Assembly: GCA_902582845.1 (NCBI GenBank)
Contig: CACHTQ010000003.1
Span: 62,001 to 126,000, forward strand
DNA length: 64,000 bases
Direction: 5' to 3'
Source of the DNA: an uncultured Pelagibacteraceae bacterium
GTDB lineage: Bacteria > Pseudomonadota > Alphaproteobacteria > Pelagibacterales > Pelagibacteraceae
Numbering within the stretch: the stretch's first letter is position 1; each line of letters begins with the position of its first letter. This document shows positions 8,992 to 18,734 of the stretch, one piece after another. Below the pieces are notes generated by a model. The model was not told the DNA's origin. It saw only the letters and a program-made list of their open reading frames with translations, and did no database searches. The position numbers were made by a program, and so were the translations under genes.

Positions 8992-9273
8992 GTATAAAAT
9001 GTGTATAAATTTGTATTATATTTATCATATTGGAAATTTTTCATAATTTTAAATTTACGTTGTAAAACAATACTTTTATTAACAATATTAAACATGTTGA
9101 AATTTTTAATGGTCATTTAATGTATTTAGTTAATAAGCTTCAATTTTGCGTATATATTTAATAAAATTTAAGCCTTAAATGTTAATAAATTGTTTATAAA
9201 ATGTTCACTAAATTTAATCATCAATATTCACAGACTATACTAACATTACTACTAATTATATTTAATTATTAAT
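8992..9273. other. Probable chromosome replication origin (oriC) region
   Basis: This 282-base gap contains no ORF and is almost entirely A and T. It lies between divergent ppsR and hemE, which border oriC in Caulobacter and Rickettsia. At 9000-9008 is TGTGTATAA, the complement of the DnaA box TTATACACA (consensus TTATNCACA, perfect). Weaker boxes with one mismatch are at 9191-9199 (TGTTTATAA) and 9224-9232 (ATATTCACA). A TTAA-N7-TTAA motif sits at 9106-9120. Genes point away on both sides, and parAB with a parS site lies about 7-9 kb to the right. The function is inferred from context. Confidence 0.65.
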
Positions 9274-10275
9274 ATGTCTCCAATCGAGGAAGTAATAATA
9301 AATAAAAAAAGTGATATTAATCCGATTTGGATTATGAGACAAGCAGGAAGGTATTTACCTGAATTTAGAGAAATAAGAAAACAAAATCCAGATTTTATCA
9401 AACTTTGTCTTAACGAAAAATTATCTAGTGAGATTACCTTACAACCTTTAAAAAGATTTAACTTAGATGCAGCAATAATCTTCTCTGATATTTTAATGTT
9501 ACCATATGGTTTAAATCAAAATGTTGAGTTCAAAAAAAATATAGGCCCATTACTTGGCAATCTTGACTTAGAAAAAATCTCTGATGTTAAGGAAGCTGAC
9601 TTCGTTGAAAAACTTTCACCTATTTATAAATTAATTGAATTAGTTAGTAATTCTCAATACACTAAAAATAAAACTACTATAGGTTTTATAGGAGCACCTT
9701 GGACTTTATTAGTTTACATGTTGAATCAAAAATCGCCAAAATTAAACTTAAATGATAATTTTTATGAAGATAAATATTTAATCGATAATGTTTTCAAAAT
9801 TTTAGATAAATTTTTAAAAATACATATTAAAAATCAAATTGATAATGGAGCTCAAATAATTCAAATCTTTGATAGTTGGGCCGGGTTATTAAAAGAAAAA
9901 GATTTATCTTATTATATATATAACCCTACATTAAGTTTGGTTAATTATGTTAAATCTTTAAATGTGCCAGTTATTTGTTTCCCACGAGGAATAAAAAATT
10001 ATAAAGATTATTGTGAAATCGTCAAACCAGACACAATTTGTATTGACTATGAGGTTGATCCAATAAAAATTAATAAAGAAATTAAAATTCCTGTGCAAGG
10101 TGGGATGGATCCAAAAGTTTTACTTTCTGATAAAGAAAACTTAAAAAAAGAGGCAATAAAATATTTAGATATATTTAAAGATCACCCATATATTTTTAAT
10201 TTAGGACATGGTATTTTGCCAGAAACAGATCCAAATATGATGGATTATTTGGTGAAAACTGTGAAAGATTATTAA
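9274..10275 (+). CDS. hemE: Uroporphyrinogen decarboxylase
   Basis: HemE removes four carboxyl groups from uroporphyrinogen III to give coproporphyrinogen III. The signature PIWIMRQAGRYLPEFRE is at about residues 17-33. IGFIGAPWTLLVYML and IIQIFDSWAGLL carry further active-site residues, and the C-terminal FNLGHGILPETDP is conserved. The 333-residue length is normal. It is the first gene to the right of the putative origin and its stop codon overlaps the hemH start, so hemE-hemH-hemJ form one heme operon. Confidence 0.97.
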   Translation: MSPIEEVIINKKSDINPIWIMRQAGRYLPEFREIRKQNPDFIKLCLNEKLSSEITLQPLKRFNLDAAIIFSDILMLPYGLNQNVEFKKNIGPLLGNLDLEKISDVKEADFVEKLSPIYKLIELVSNSQYTKNKTTIGFIGAPWTLLVYMLNQKSPKLNLNDNFYEDKYLIDNVFKILDKFLKIHIKNQIDNGAQIIQIFDSWAGLLKEKDLSYYIYNPTLSLVNYVKSLNVPVICFPRGIKNYKDYCEIVKPDTICIDYEVDPIKINKEIKIPVQGGMDPKVLLSDKENLKKEAIKYLDIFKDHPYIFNLGHGILPETDPNMMDYLVKTVKDY

Positions 10276-11273
10276 TGGAAAACAACAATGAACACCCACA
10301 AATAAATTTTGGCAAAACTGGAGTTTTAATAATAAATTTGGGAACGCCCGACTCAACTAGTTGGCTAGATATAAGAAAATATCTTAAAGAATTTTTATCG
10401 GACAGAAGAGTAATTGAGGTTAACCCGATAATTTGGCAGTTTATCTTAAATGTTTTTATATTAACTTTTCGACCTTCTAAAACAGCAAAAGCTTACAAAG
10501 AAATTTGGATGAAAGATAAAAACATTTCACCACTTTTACATTATACCCAAAAGCAAGCTGAGAAGCTCTCAAGCACAATGTCAGAAAAGAACCTGATAAT
10601 AGATTACGCAATGAGATATGGAAATCCAAGCATAAGAAGCAAAATTGCAACCCTTCATGAAATGGGTTGTGAAAATTTAATAATTCTACCGCTTTATCCT
10701 CAATATGCAGCAGCAACTACAGCAACCGTCTGTGATGAAGTATATAGAACTCTTATGAAAATGAGATGGCAACCTTCACTAAAAATAGTGCAACATTATG
10801 AATCTAACCCATTATATATAGAAGCACTTGTAAATTCTTTGAATAAGAAAATTAAAGAAATAAATTGGAAACCGGATTTGATATTGGCCTCTTATCACGG
10901 AATACCACAAAAATATTTTGATAAAGGTGATCCTTATCATTGCTATTGTCACAAAACAACGAGACTCATATCAGAAAAATTTACTTCAATTGAGATTAAG
11001 ACAACGTTTCAATCTAGATTTGGCCCTGAGAAGTGGCTTCAACCTTACACAGACAAAACTTTAGAAAGTTTACCTAAAGAGGGTAAAAAAAATGTTTTAG
11101 CTATATGTCCAGGGTTTTCCTCAGATTGTGTAGAAACTTTGGAAGAAATACAAATTCAAGGAAAAGAGAGTTTTTTAGAATCTGGTGGAGAAAATTTTGA
11201 TATGGTGCCATGTTTGAATGATAATGACGATCACATAATTTTATTAAAATCTTTAATTCAAAAAAATATCTGA
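10275..11273 (+). CDS. hemH: Ferrochelatase
   Basis: HemH inserts ferrous iron into protoporphyrin IX. Conserved blocks are GVLIINLGTPDST near residue 16, LPLYPQYAAATTATV near residue 140 and LASYHGIPQKYFDKGDPY near residue 200, which contains the catalytic His. TFQSRFGPEKWLQPYT and a C-terminal CPGFSSDCVETLEEI complete the pattern. The length is 332 residues. It starts on the last base of hemE and is followed four bases later by hemJ. Confidence 0.96.
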   Translation: MENNNEHPQINFGKTGVLIINLGTPDSTSWLDIRKYLKEFLSDRRVIEVNPIIWQFILNVFILTFRPSKTAKAYKEIWMKDKNISPLLHYTQKQAEKLSSTMSEKNLIIDYAMRYGNPSIRSKIATLHEMGCENLIILPLYPQYAAATTATVCDEVYRTLMKMRWQPSLKIVQHYESNPLYIEALVNSLNKKIKEINWKPDLILASYHGIPQKYFDKGDPYHCYCHKTTRLISEKFTSIEIKTTFQSRFGPEKWLQPYTDKTLESLPKEGKKNVLAICPGFSSDCVETLEEIQIQGKESFLESGGENFDMVPCLNDNDDHIILLKSLIQKNI

Positions 11274-11276
11274 TTA

Positions 11277-11711
11277 ATGAACACTTACTTACTTTTTAAA
11301 TCATTACATTTAATATCTGTTATTTCTTGGATGGCTGGATTGTTATATCTTCCAAGAATTTTCGTTTACCATTCTCAAAACAACACTCAACCAGTTATAT
11401 CAGATGTATTTAAGGTAATGGAAAGAAAATTATTTTTTTATATCATGACACCAGCGATGATATTGTCTTGGCTATTTGGTTTATTATTAATCCATGAAAT
11501 AGGATTTCAACAACTTGGACAAACCTGGATGATTTTGAAATTGATATTTGTGGTTATTTTAACAATTTATCATTTTTATCTTGGTAGAATTTTAGGACAG
11601 TTTAAATTAGACGTTAATACACATTCACATAAATTTTATCGATTTATAAATGAAATACCGACATTATTGCTTATTTTAATCATATTTGTTGTAATTTTTA
11701 AGCCTATCTAG
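11277..11711 (+). CDS. hemJ: Protoporphyrinogen IX oxidase HemJ
   Basis: HemJ is the membrane protoporphyrinogen oxidase used by many Alphaproteobacteria instead of HemG or HemY. The 144-residue protein has four hydrophobic segments. The N-terminal LFKSLHLISVISWMAGLLYLPRIFVYH contains the conserved His and the WMAGLLYLPR signature. Position in the hem cluster, directly after ferrochelatase, supports the role. The next 64 bases up to rho are AT-rich with no clear terminator. Confidence 0.9.
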   Translation: MNTYLLFKSLHLISVISWMAGLLYLPRIFVYHSQNNTQPVISDVFKVMERKLFFYIMTPAMILSWLFGLLLIHEIGFQQLGQTWMILKLIFVVILTIYHFYLGRILGQFKLDVNTHSHKFYRFINEIPTLLLILIIFVVIFKPI

Positions 11712-11775
11712 GGTTGAATATTTATAAATAGCATATATATTTAAACTATTATTAAGTCCTTAATAATTTCTAATC

Positions 11776-13044
11776 ATGAACATACAAGAACTAAAACTTA
11801 AATCATCTGAACAACTTATTACACAAGCTGAGGAGCTTGGTATTGAGAACGCAAGCACATTAAGAAAACAAGAAATTCTTTTTGCCATTTTAAAAAAAGT
11901 TGCTGAAAAAGAGGAGATTACAGGGGCAGGTGTTTTGCAGTTACTTCAAGATGGATTTGGTTTTTTAAGAGCAATGGAGTCAAATTATCTTCCAGGACCC
12001 GATGATATTTATGTAAGCCCTAGCCAGATCAGAAAATTTGGTTTAAGAACTGGAGATACAGTTGAGGGGCCCGTAAGAGCACCTAAAGAAGGTGAAAGAT
12101 ATTTTGCTCTCCTACAGGTAAGCAAAATAAATTTCGAAGAGCCCGACAAGTCTAGACACAAAATTGCTTTTGATAACTTGACCCCATTATATCCAGATAA
12201 ACAATTGGTTATGGAAGTTGAAATATCAAAACCAGATAAAAAACAAGATTTAACGCCGAGATTAATTGATTTGGTTAGCCCAATAGGAAAGGGACAAAGG
12301 TCGATTATAATTTCACCTCCCAAGGCAGGTAAAACAATGATTTTACAAAGCATAGCAAACTCAATTGCTAAAAATTATCCAGAATGTTATTTAATTGTTC
12401 TGCTTATTGATGAACGACCTGAGGAAGTTACAGACATGCAAAGGACTGTAAAAGGCGAAGTAATAAGTTCTACATTTGATGAACCAGCGCAAAGGCACGT
12501 AGCAGTGGCAGAGATGGTTATCGAAAAAGCAAAAAGACTTACTGAACACAAAAAAGATGTAGTAATTCTTTTAGACTCAATAACTCGATTAGGAAGAGCT
12601 TATAATGCTGTAATTCCTAGTTCTGGAAAAGTTTTAACTGGTGGTGTTGATGCGAACGCACTTCAACGACCAAAAAGATTTTTTGGTGCAGCAAGAAATA
12701 TCGAAGAAGGAGGATCTTTGACGATTATCTCCACAGCATTAATTGATACTGGAAGCAGGATGGACGAAGTAATTTTCGAAGAATTTAAAGGGACCGGTAA
12801 TAGTGAAACAGTTCTTGATAGGAAAATTGCTGATAAAAGAATATATCCAGCTATAGACATAACTAAGTCAGGAACCAGAAGAGAGGAACTACTGTTTGAT
12901 AAAAACGACTTACAAAAAATGAATGTTCTAAGAAGAATTATAGCCCCCATGGGTACTATGGATGCAATCGAGTTTATAAGTTCGAAATTAAAGGATACCA
13001 AAAATAATTCGGACTTCTTTAATTCAATGAATAAACCTGCATAA
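11776..13044 (+). CDS. rho: Transcription termination factor Rho
   Basis: Rho is the hexameric RNA helicase that ends transcription of untranslated RNA. The N-terminal domain (about residues 1-45) precedes the cold-shock-like RNA-binding domain with [36 protein letters not shown]. Walker A is [12 protein letters not shown] near residue 177, Walker B is [11 protein letters not shown] near 262, and the Q-loop and R-loop region is [26 protein letters not shown]. The 422-residue length is typical, with no inserted domain. The block hemJ-rho-mnmE-mnmG is conserved in this class. Confidence 0.97.
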   Translation: MNIQELKLKSSEQLITQAEELGIENASTLRKQEILFAILKKVAEKEEITGAGVLQLLQDGFGFLRAMESNYLPGPDDIYVSPSQIRKFGLRTGDTVEGPVRAPKEGERYFALLQVSKINFEEPDKSRHKIAFDNLTPLYPDKQLVMEVEISKPDKKQDLTPRLIDLVSPIGKGQRSIIISPPKAGKTMILQSIANSIAKNYPECYLIVLLIDERPEEVTDMQRTVKGEVISSTFDEPAQRHVAVAEMVIEKAKRLTEHKKDVVILLDSITRLGRAYNAVIPSSGKVLTGGVDANALQRPKRFFGAARNIEEGGSLTIISTALIDTGSRMDEVIFEEFKGTGNSETVLDRKIADKRIYPAIDITKSGTRREELLFDKNDLQKMNVLRRIIAPMGTMDAIEFISSKLKDTKNNSDFFNSMNKPA

Positions 13045-13085
13045 TTAAGTTTTCCAATATTAGCGAATAAAAGTTATAATATTTT

Positions 13086-14417
13086 ATGACTATTTACGCC
13101 TTATCGTCTGGCCCAGGTGTTTCTGGAGTGGCTGTTATAAGAATTTCAGGTCCTGAGACTTCGAAAGCGCTCAAAAAACTCACAAATAAAGAAATTCCAA
13201 AGCCAAGAATGGCAACCCTTCGAAAAATAAACAATATCAACACTTCTGAGCTTATTGATGAGGGTATAATAATATGGTTTCCAGGCCCTGAGAGCTACAC
13301 AGGAGAAGATATGGCGGAAATCCATGTACATGGAGGGAAAGCAGTAGTTATTTCCATCCAAAATGAAATTTCAAAAATTGAAAATTGTAGATTAGCAGAG
13401 GCAGGTGAATTTACGAAGCTAGCTTTTCAAAATGGTAAAATAAATTTACTAAAAGCAGAGAGTATAGCTGATTTGATTTCAGCGGAAACTGAAATTCAGA
13501 GATTGCAAGCTGTAAAAATGATGAAAGGAAAATCTTCAAAAAAATTTAATGAGTTGAGAGAAAAATTATTGAAAATTTTGTCATTTGTTGAGGCAAAAAT
13601 AGATTTTCCCGAGGAGGATTTGCCAGAGGAAAATTTAAAAAAGATAAAAGAGGATTCATCGAATGTCTTAAATGAGATTAAGAAAATTTTAAATGATCAA
13701 AAAGTTGGTGAGATAATTCGTGAGGGTTTTAAAATTGCAATTATAGGTCCAACCAATGCCGGTAAGTCCAGTCTATTAAATAATTTATCAAACAGGGAAG
13801 TTGCTATAGTCTCTGAAATTGCTGGTACCACAAGAGACGTTGTTGAAACACACTTAAATATAGATGGGTACCCAGTTATCATTTCAGATACGGCAGGCAT
13901 AAGAGACTCAAAAGATGAAATAGAAAAAAAAGGCATAAGGTTATCTCTTAAAAAAGCAGAAAATGCTGATTTGAAGTTAGTAGTTGTTGATGCCAAAAAC
14001 ATTGATTTAAGCGGCTTTTTGAATGATTTATTAAAAAAAGATGCAATTCTAGTTATTAACAAGTCCGATCTATTGAAAGAAAAATTAGATTCTGAAATTT
14101 CTAAATTTAATCATGTTTTAATTTCACTCAAGGACAATTTAAATATAGATAAATTAATTTTAAAAATAAAAAATAATTTAGAAAATAAATTTATATCTGA
14201 GGAAGATATCTTAATTACAAGAGAAAGACACAGACAACATTTGCTACAATGCGTTGATCACTTAAATAATTTTTCAGATAAAAATGATAAAAAAGATTTT
14301 GATAAAGCTGCTGAGGACTTAAGATTAGCCACAAGACAATTAGGTATGATTGTCGGTAAAGTCGATGTAGAAGAGATATTAGGCAGTATTTTCAACGATT
14401 TTTGTATCGGAAAGTAA
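13086..14417 (+). CDS. mnmE: tRNA modification GTPase MnmE
   Basis: MnmE works with MnmG to add carboxymethylaminomethyl groups to U34 of certain tRNAs. The N-terminal folate-binding domain starts TIYALSSGPGVSGVAVIRISGP and includes PGPESYTGEDMAEIHVHGG. The G domain has GPTNAGKSSLLNNL (about residue 221), DTAGIRDS and NKSD. The C-terminus ends FCIGK, the expected CxGK motif with its catalytic Cys. The length is 443 residues. Its partner mnmG follows after 117 bases, which hold no clear promoter or terminator. Confidence 0.97.
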   Translation: MTIYALSSGPGVSGVAVIRISGPETSKALKKLTNKEIPKPRMATLRKINNINTSELIDEGIIIWFPGPESYTGEDMAEIHVHGGKAVVISIQNEISKIENCRLAEAGEFTKLAFQNGKINLLKAESIADLISAETEIQRLQAVKMMKGKSSKKFNELREKLLKILSFVEAKIDFPEEDLPEENLKKIKEDSSNVLNEIKKILNDQKVGEIIREGFKIAIIGPTNAGKSSLLNNLSNREVAIVSEIAGTTRDVVETHLNIDGYPVIISDTAGIRDSKDEIEKKGIRLSLKKAENADLKLVVVDAKNIDLSGFLNDLLKKDAILVINKSDLLKEKLDSEISKFNHVLISLKDNLNIDKLILKIKNNLENKFISEEDILITRERHRQHLLQCVDHLNNFSDKNDKKDFDKAAEDLRLATRQLGMIVGKVDVEEILGSIFNDFCIGK

Positions 14418-14534
14418 TAGCTGTTTTATGGGGTTTTTTTGAAGTTTTTTACTAATTTTCGTTGCTAAACAACACTTTTTTAAGAAAAAAAACAGAAATC
14501 TTGTAAATATTCTAATCGAATATAAATTTAGTCC

Positions 14535-16406
14535 ATGAAAAAAGATTTTCAATTTGATGTAGTTATTATCGGCGGCGGTCATGCTGGTTGTGAAGCTGCA
14601 GCGGCCTCAGCAAGGCTTGGTGTAAATACCGCTTTGTTTACGCATAACAAGAATACAATCGGAGAAATGTCATGCAATCCAGCTATAGGTGGTTTAGGTA
14701 AAGGTCACCTAGTTAGAGAAATTGATGCCTTAGATGGTGTTATGGGAGAGGTAGCAGACAAGTCTGGAATACAATTTAGATTATTAAATAGAAGTAGAGG
14801 ACCTGCCGTTAGAGGACCTCGAACTCAATCTGACAGATCATTATATCGTAATTACATGCAAGAAAAACTTGTAAACTATTGTAATTTAAGCATTTTTTCA
14901 GATCCTGTAACAAAGTTTATTTTCGAAAATAACCAAATAAGTGGGTTTATAACACTTAAAGGTAACAAAGTGAGTTGTAACAAGTTAATCTTAACAACAG
15001 GCACTTTTTTGAATGGTTTGATACATATAGGTGATGAAAGAACTCCTGCTGGACGATTCAACGAAAAACCTAGTACAGGTTTAAGCGAACAATTAGAAAA
15101 GTATAATTTCAAAATTGGAAGATTAAAAACAGGAACACCTCCTAGATTAGATTCTAGAACAATTAATTTTGAAAATTTGGAAAAACAGTCTGCCGATGAA
15201 GATCCATATTTTTTCTCTTTTTTGACCACAAAAAATTTAAACAAGCAGGTTTCTTGTTCGATGACTTATACAAACGAAAAGGTTCATAAAATAATAGAAA
15301 AGAATTTATCTAAAAGTGCAATGTATTCCGGAAGCATACAAGGTGTTGGTCCTAGATATTGTCCGTCTATTGAAGACAAAATAGTAAAATTTGCTGATAA
15401 GACACGACATCAAATATTTCTAGAGCCAGAGGGTCTAAATGATCATACTATTTACCCTAATGGCATATCTACATCTCTACCAGAGGTTGTGCAATACGAA
15501 ATACTCAATAATATCAATGGTTTAGAGAATGTAAAAGTAATTAGACCAGGATATGCTATTGAATATGATTATATTGACCCGAGAGAGCTCTTTTTAACAT
15601 TGGAGACAAAAAAAATAAAAAATCTTTATCTCGCTGGTCAAATAAATGGAACTACAGGTTACGAAGAAGCAGCTGCTCAAGGCCTTATAGCGGGAATTAA
15701 TGCTGCTTTATCGTTAAAGAAAATGGAACCTTTTATTTTAGATAGATCAGACGCATACATTGGCGTTATGATAGACGACTTAGTCACTAAAGGTGTTGCT
15801 GAGCCTTATAGGATGTTTACATCTCGAGCAGAATATAGACTAAGTCTTAGGTCAGATAATGCAGACTTAAGGCTTACTAATAAAGGAATTAAAATTGGCT
15901 TAATAGCAGAAAATAGAAAACAAATATTTGAGGACAAATTTAATAAATTAAGCAAAATATCTCTTCAAATGTCTAATTTAAACATTTCACCCTCTAAGGC
16001 AGATAAATTTGGAATTAAAATAGCGAAAGACGGTGTTTTTAGATCAGCAGAGGAAATTCTTACCCAAAAAAGTGTTGATATGAAAAAAATAAGGAATATT
16101 TGGCCTGAAATCTCTGATTATGGGAATGAAATTGATGAGCAGATTGAGATTAACTCTCATTACAGAGGATATTTAAAGAAGCAAAAGGCCGATATTTTAG
16201 CTTTTAAACGAGATGAGAATTTAACAATACCAGATAATATTGATTATGATCAATTTTCAGGCCTTTCTAATGAGGTAAAAGCTAAATTTAAAGAAATAAA
16301 GCCTAAAACTATGGGTCAGGCCTTAAGAATTGATGGAATCACTCCTGCAGCCGTATATATTTTGTTGTCACACGTCAAAAGAAAGTCTATTAAGCATATA
16401 GCTTAA
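14535..16406 (+). CDS. mnmG: tRNA uridine-34 carboxymethylaminomethyl enzyme MnmG (GidA)
   Basis: MnmG is the FAD-dependent partner of MnmE. The FAD-binding motif is [21 protein letters not shown] at residues 9-29. [24 protein letters not shown] and [10 protein letters not shown]-like [14 protein letters not shown] are family signatures, and the C-terminal part ends with [21 protein letters not shown], the MnmE-binding region. The length is 623 residues. Its stop overlaps the rsmG start. The group mnmG-rsmG-parA-parB is a classical origin-proximal cluster. Confidence 0.97.
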   Translation: MKKDFQFDVVIIGGGHAGCEAAAASARLGVNTALFTHNKNTIGEMSCNPAIGGLGKGHLVREIDALDGVMGEVADKSGIQFRLLNRSRGPAVRGPRTQSDRSLYRNYMQEKLVNYCNLSIFSDPVTKFIFENNQISGFITLKGNKVSCNKLILTTGTFLNGLIHIGDERTPAGRFNEKPSTGLSEQLEKYNFKIGRLKTGTPPRLDSRTINFENLEKQSADEDPYFFSFLTTKNLNKQVSCSMTYTNEKVHKIIEKNLSKSAMYSGSIQGVGPRYCPSIEDKIVKFADKTRHQIFLEPEGLNDHTIYPNGISTSLPEVVQYEILNNINGLENVKVIRPGYAIEYDYIDPRELFLTLETKKIKNLYLAGQINGTTGYEEAAAQGLIAGINAALSLKKMEPFILDRSDAYIGVMIDDLVTKGVAEPYRMFTSRAEYRLSLRSDNADLRLTNKGIKIGLIAENRKQIFEDKFNKLSKISLQMSNLNISPSKADKFGIKIAKDGVFRSAEEILTQKSVDMKKIRNIWPEISDYGNEIDEQIEINSHYRGYLKKQKADILAFKRDENLTIPDNIDYDQFSGLSNEVKAKFKEIKPKTMGQALRIDGITPAAVYILLSHVKRKSIKHIA

Positions 16407-17053
16407 TGGATAACTTAATTTTAAATTCTTATTCCAAAATTTCCAATTTGAATGTTTCACGTGAAACTTGTAATGAGCTTGAGAGCTTAATTACGATGAT
16501 ACAGGAGAAAAATCAGAAAATTAACATTATAAGTAAAAAAATGTATGAAAAGGAGTCAATAAGAGAGCGCCATATAATAGATTCTGCGCAAATTATTGAT
16601 TTTGTTGATTTAAATTCCAATACAACCTCAGATTTAGGTACAGGGGGTGGAATGCCTGGATTAATAGTGGCTATAGTGATGAAAAAAATTAAAAATAACC
16701 TGAAAGTAAACCTTTATGAAAAAAGCTACCACAAATGTGTTTTCCTGAAAGAAGTTTCAAAAAAATTGAATTTAAACACAGAAATAATTCAGAAAGATAT
16801 TTTTTCGCTTAAAAATATTGAAACAGGAACAATTATGTCCAGGGCGTTTAAGCCAATGCCTGTCATTTTAAACTTGGTAAATGAAAATTTTATAAAATAT
16901 AAAAATATTATTTTTTTTATGGGAAGTAGTGGAAGAAAAATTCTTAATGAAACACTTCAAGAATGGGATTTAGATTATGAAGAAAAAAAAAGTTTAACAA
17001 GCAATGACTCATTTATATTAAACATCAAAAAAATTAAAAAAAAGATTTCATGA
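16406..17053 (+). CDS. rsmG: 16S rRNA (guanine-527-N7)-methyltransferase RsmG (GidB)
   Basis: RsmG uses SAM to methylate G527 of 16S rRNA. The SAM motif is SDLGTGGGMPGLIVAIV near residue 73, and RERHIIDSAQI precedes it. The catalytic region SRAFKPM is near residue 148. The length is 215 residues. Codons 16-21 (NVSRET) are encoded by a near-perfect parS site, so this stretch of the protein is also a segregation element. The stop overlaps the parA start by four bases. Confidence 0.94.
   Translation: MDNLILNSYSKISNLNVSRETCNELESLITMIQEKNQKINIISKKMYEKESIRERHIIDSAQIIDFVDLNSNTTSDLGTGGGMPGLIVAIVMKKIKNNLKVNLYEKSYHKCVFLKEVSKKLNLNTEIIQKDIFSLKNIETGTIMSRAFKPMPVILNLVNENFIKYKNIIFFMGSSGRKILNETLQEWDLDYEEKKSLTSNDSFILNIKKIKKKIS
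16453..16468. promoter_or_regulatory. parS centromere site (ParB binding), inside rsmG
   Basis: The sequence TGTTTCACGTGAAACT matches 15 of 16 bases of the chromosomal parS consensus TGTTTCACGTGAAACA. It is a perfect palindrome over the inner 14 bases. It lies in the rsmG coding region about 600 bases before parA and about 7 kb from the putative origin. Sites at the same place in gidB genes are known in other bacteria, including B. subtilis. I found no second copy in the window. Confidence 0.92.
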
Positions 17054-17844
17054 AAATAATTTCAATTATAAATCAAAAGGGTGGAGTTGGAAAAACAACA
17101 ACTGTTATCAACTTAGCATCGGCGTTATCTCAACTCGGTAAAAAAATTTTAGTAATCGATCTAGACCCTCAAGGAAATGCTACCACAGGATTAGGTTTGT
17201 CCAACACCTCTCAATCCGATCAGACAATTTATGGGATTCTCAATGGCACAATGTCGATTTCAAACGTAATTAAAAAAACCAACTTTCAAAATCTTGATTT
17301 AATATCATCCAATGTAGATTTATCCGGATTAGAGGTTGAGACGGCTGGTGACAGCGACAGAGCCTTTATACTTAAGGCTAAATTAACCTCGTATTTAAAC
17401 GATTCTAGAGGATTATATGATTATATACTTATAGACTGTCCTCCCTCCTTAAGCCTATTAACAGTAATGGCCTTAGTATCATCTAATTCATTACTTGTGC
17501 CACTCCAAACAGAATTTTTTGCATTGGAGGGACTTACGCAGCTAATGAAAACTATCGAGAGAATTAAAGCTAACTTGAATCCTGAATTAGAAATTCAGGG
17601 CATACTTCTAACTATGTATGATCGAAGAAACAAACTTTCATCGCAAGTTGAGCAAGAAGCTAGAGAGTATTTCAAAGATAAAGTTTACCAAACGGTAATA
17701 CCTCGAAACGTAAGATTATCCGAAGCGCCATCGCACGGAATTCCTGTTTTGATTTATGATAAAAATTGTCCAGGTAGTAAATCCTATTATAGTTTTACTG
17801 ATGAATTTATGGCTCAGGAAAATGAAATTGGGAGTGCAGCATAA
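17050..17844 (+). CDS. parA: Chromosome partitioning ATPase ParA (Soj)
   Basis: ParA is the ATPase that moves ParB-parS complexes apart during chromosome segregation. The deviant Walker A motif INQKGGVGKTTTVINLA is at residues 7-23, with the signature Lys. Walker A' is VIDLDPQGNATTGLG and Walker B is YILIDCPPSLSLL. The 264-residue length, without an N-terminal DNA-binding domain, marks the chromosomal type. It overlaps rsmG by four bases and parB by one base, so the three genes are translationally linked. Confidence 0.97.
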   Translation: MKIISIINQKGGVGKTTTVINLASALSQLGKKILVIDLDPQGNATTGLGLSNTSQSDQTIYGILNGTMSISNVIKKTNFQNLDLISSNVDLSGLEVETAGDSDRAFILKAKLTSYLNDSRGLYDYILIDCPPSLSLLTVMALVSSNSLLVPLQTEFFALEGLTQLMKTIERIKANLNPELEIQGILLTMYDRRNKLSSQVEQEAREYFKDKVYQTVIPRNVRLSEAPSHGIPVLIYDKNCPGSKSYYSFTDEFMAQENEIGSAA

Positions 17845-18686
17845 TGAACAAAATAAAAAAGGGATTGGGTAGAGGATTATCTTCCTTGATCGGTGAAACT
17901 AAGGTTGAGAATAAAACAAATAATTTAACTTTGGCCGAGATAGTTCCAAACAAATATCAACCAAGAAAAAATTTTGATGAAGAAAACTTAAATGATTTAG
18001 TTAATTCGATAAAAGAACGCGGTGTTATTCAGCCAATTATAGTTAGAAAATCTAGCACGAACAATTCTAAATATGAGATTATAGCTGGAGAAAGAAGATG
18101 GTTAGCGGCACAAAAAGCAGGACTTCATGAAATTCCTGTAGTTGTTACAGACGCTGATGATCTAAAATCTTTAGAATTTGCAATTGTTGAAAATGTTCAG
18201 AGACACGATCTAAATCCTTTAGAGGAGGCACAAGGCTATAAAAGATTGATAGATGAATTTGCATACGATCAAGATAAAGTATCAAAATTTATAGGTAAGA
18301 GTAGAAGTTATATTTCTAACTCATTAAGGCTACTTAATTTACCAAAAGAAGTTCTTGATTTTGTAGAACAGAAAAAAATTACAGCTGGTCATGCAAAGAT
18401 ATTAGTAGGGCTGGATAACGCTGTTTTTCTAGCTAATAAATTTATTGAAAGAAAATTATCAGTAAGACAAGCAGAAAATTTAGTTAAAATATTCAGAAAA
18501 ACTAAAAGAAATAACTCTAGTAAAGTGGATTCAAACATCCGAGATTTACAAAACTCTATATCTGAAAAAATCGGACTTAGTGTTTCTATTAAAAATAATA
18601 AAAACAATAAAGGCACGATATCATTTTATTACAAAGAGCTTGATCAATTAAACAAAATAATTGATATAATTAAGTCTGGTTATTAG
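17844..18686 (+). CDS. parB: Chromosome partitioning protein ParB (Spo0J)
   Basis: ParB binds parS and spreads as a CTP-dependent clamp. The N-terminus KIKKGLGRGLSSLIGE is the ParA-stimulating peptide. The CTP-binding domain has NKYQPRKNFDEENLNDLVNSIKERGVIQPIIVR and GERRWLAAQKAG, and ENVQRHDLNPLEEA follows. The helix-turn-helix region (about residues 140-170) has KVSKFIGKSRSYISNSLRLL. The C-terminal dimerisation part is short. The length is 280 residues. The following 48 bases up to convergent holA contain no strong hairpin. Confidence 0.97.
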   Translation: MNKIKKGLGRGLSSLIGETKVENKTNNLTLAEIVPNKYQPRKNFDEENLNDLVNSIKERGVIQPIIVRKSSTNNSKYEIIAGERRWLAAQKAGLHEIPVVVTDADDLKSLEFAIVENVQRHDLNPLEEAQGYKRLIDEFAYDQDKVSKFIGKSRSYISNSLRLLNLPKEVLDFVEQKKITAGHAKILVGLDNAVFLANKFIERKLSVRQAENLVKIFRKTKRNNSSKVDSNIRDLQNSISEKIGLSVSIKNNKNNKGTISFYYKELDQLNKIIDIIKSGY

Positions 18687-18734
18687 TTTCCTAAATAATT
18701 CTACGGTTTCTGCAAGGATCTTTGTAAGTTATAT

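Noticed and set aside
8992-9273. tRNA or small RNA gene in the origin gap
   Set aside because: No cloverleaf, GTTCRA arm or stable hairpin is visible; the region is too AT-rich.
14418-14534. Spacer between mnmE and mnmG as an RNA gene or terminator
   Set aside because: Only T-rich runs and a small GTTG-CTAAA-CAAC hairpin without a T tail are visible; there is no tRNA-like fold.
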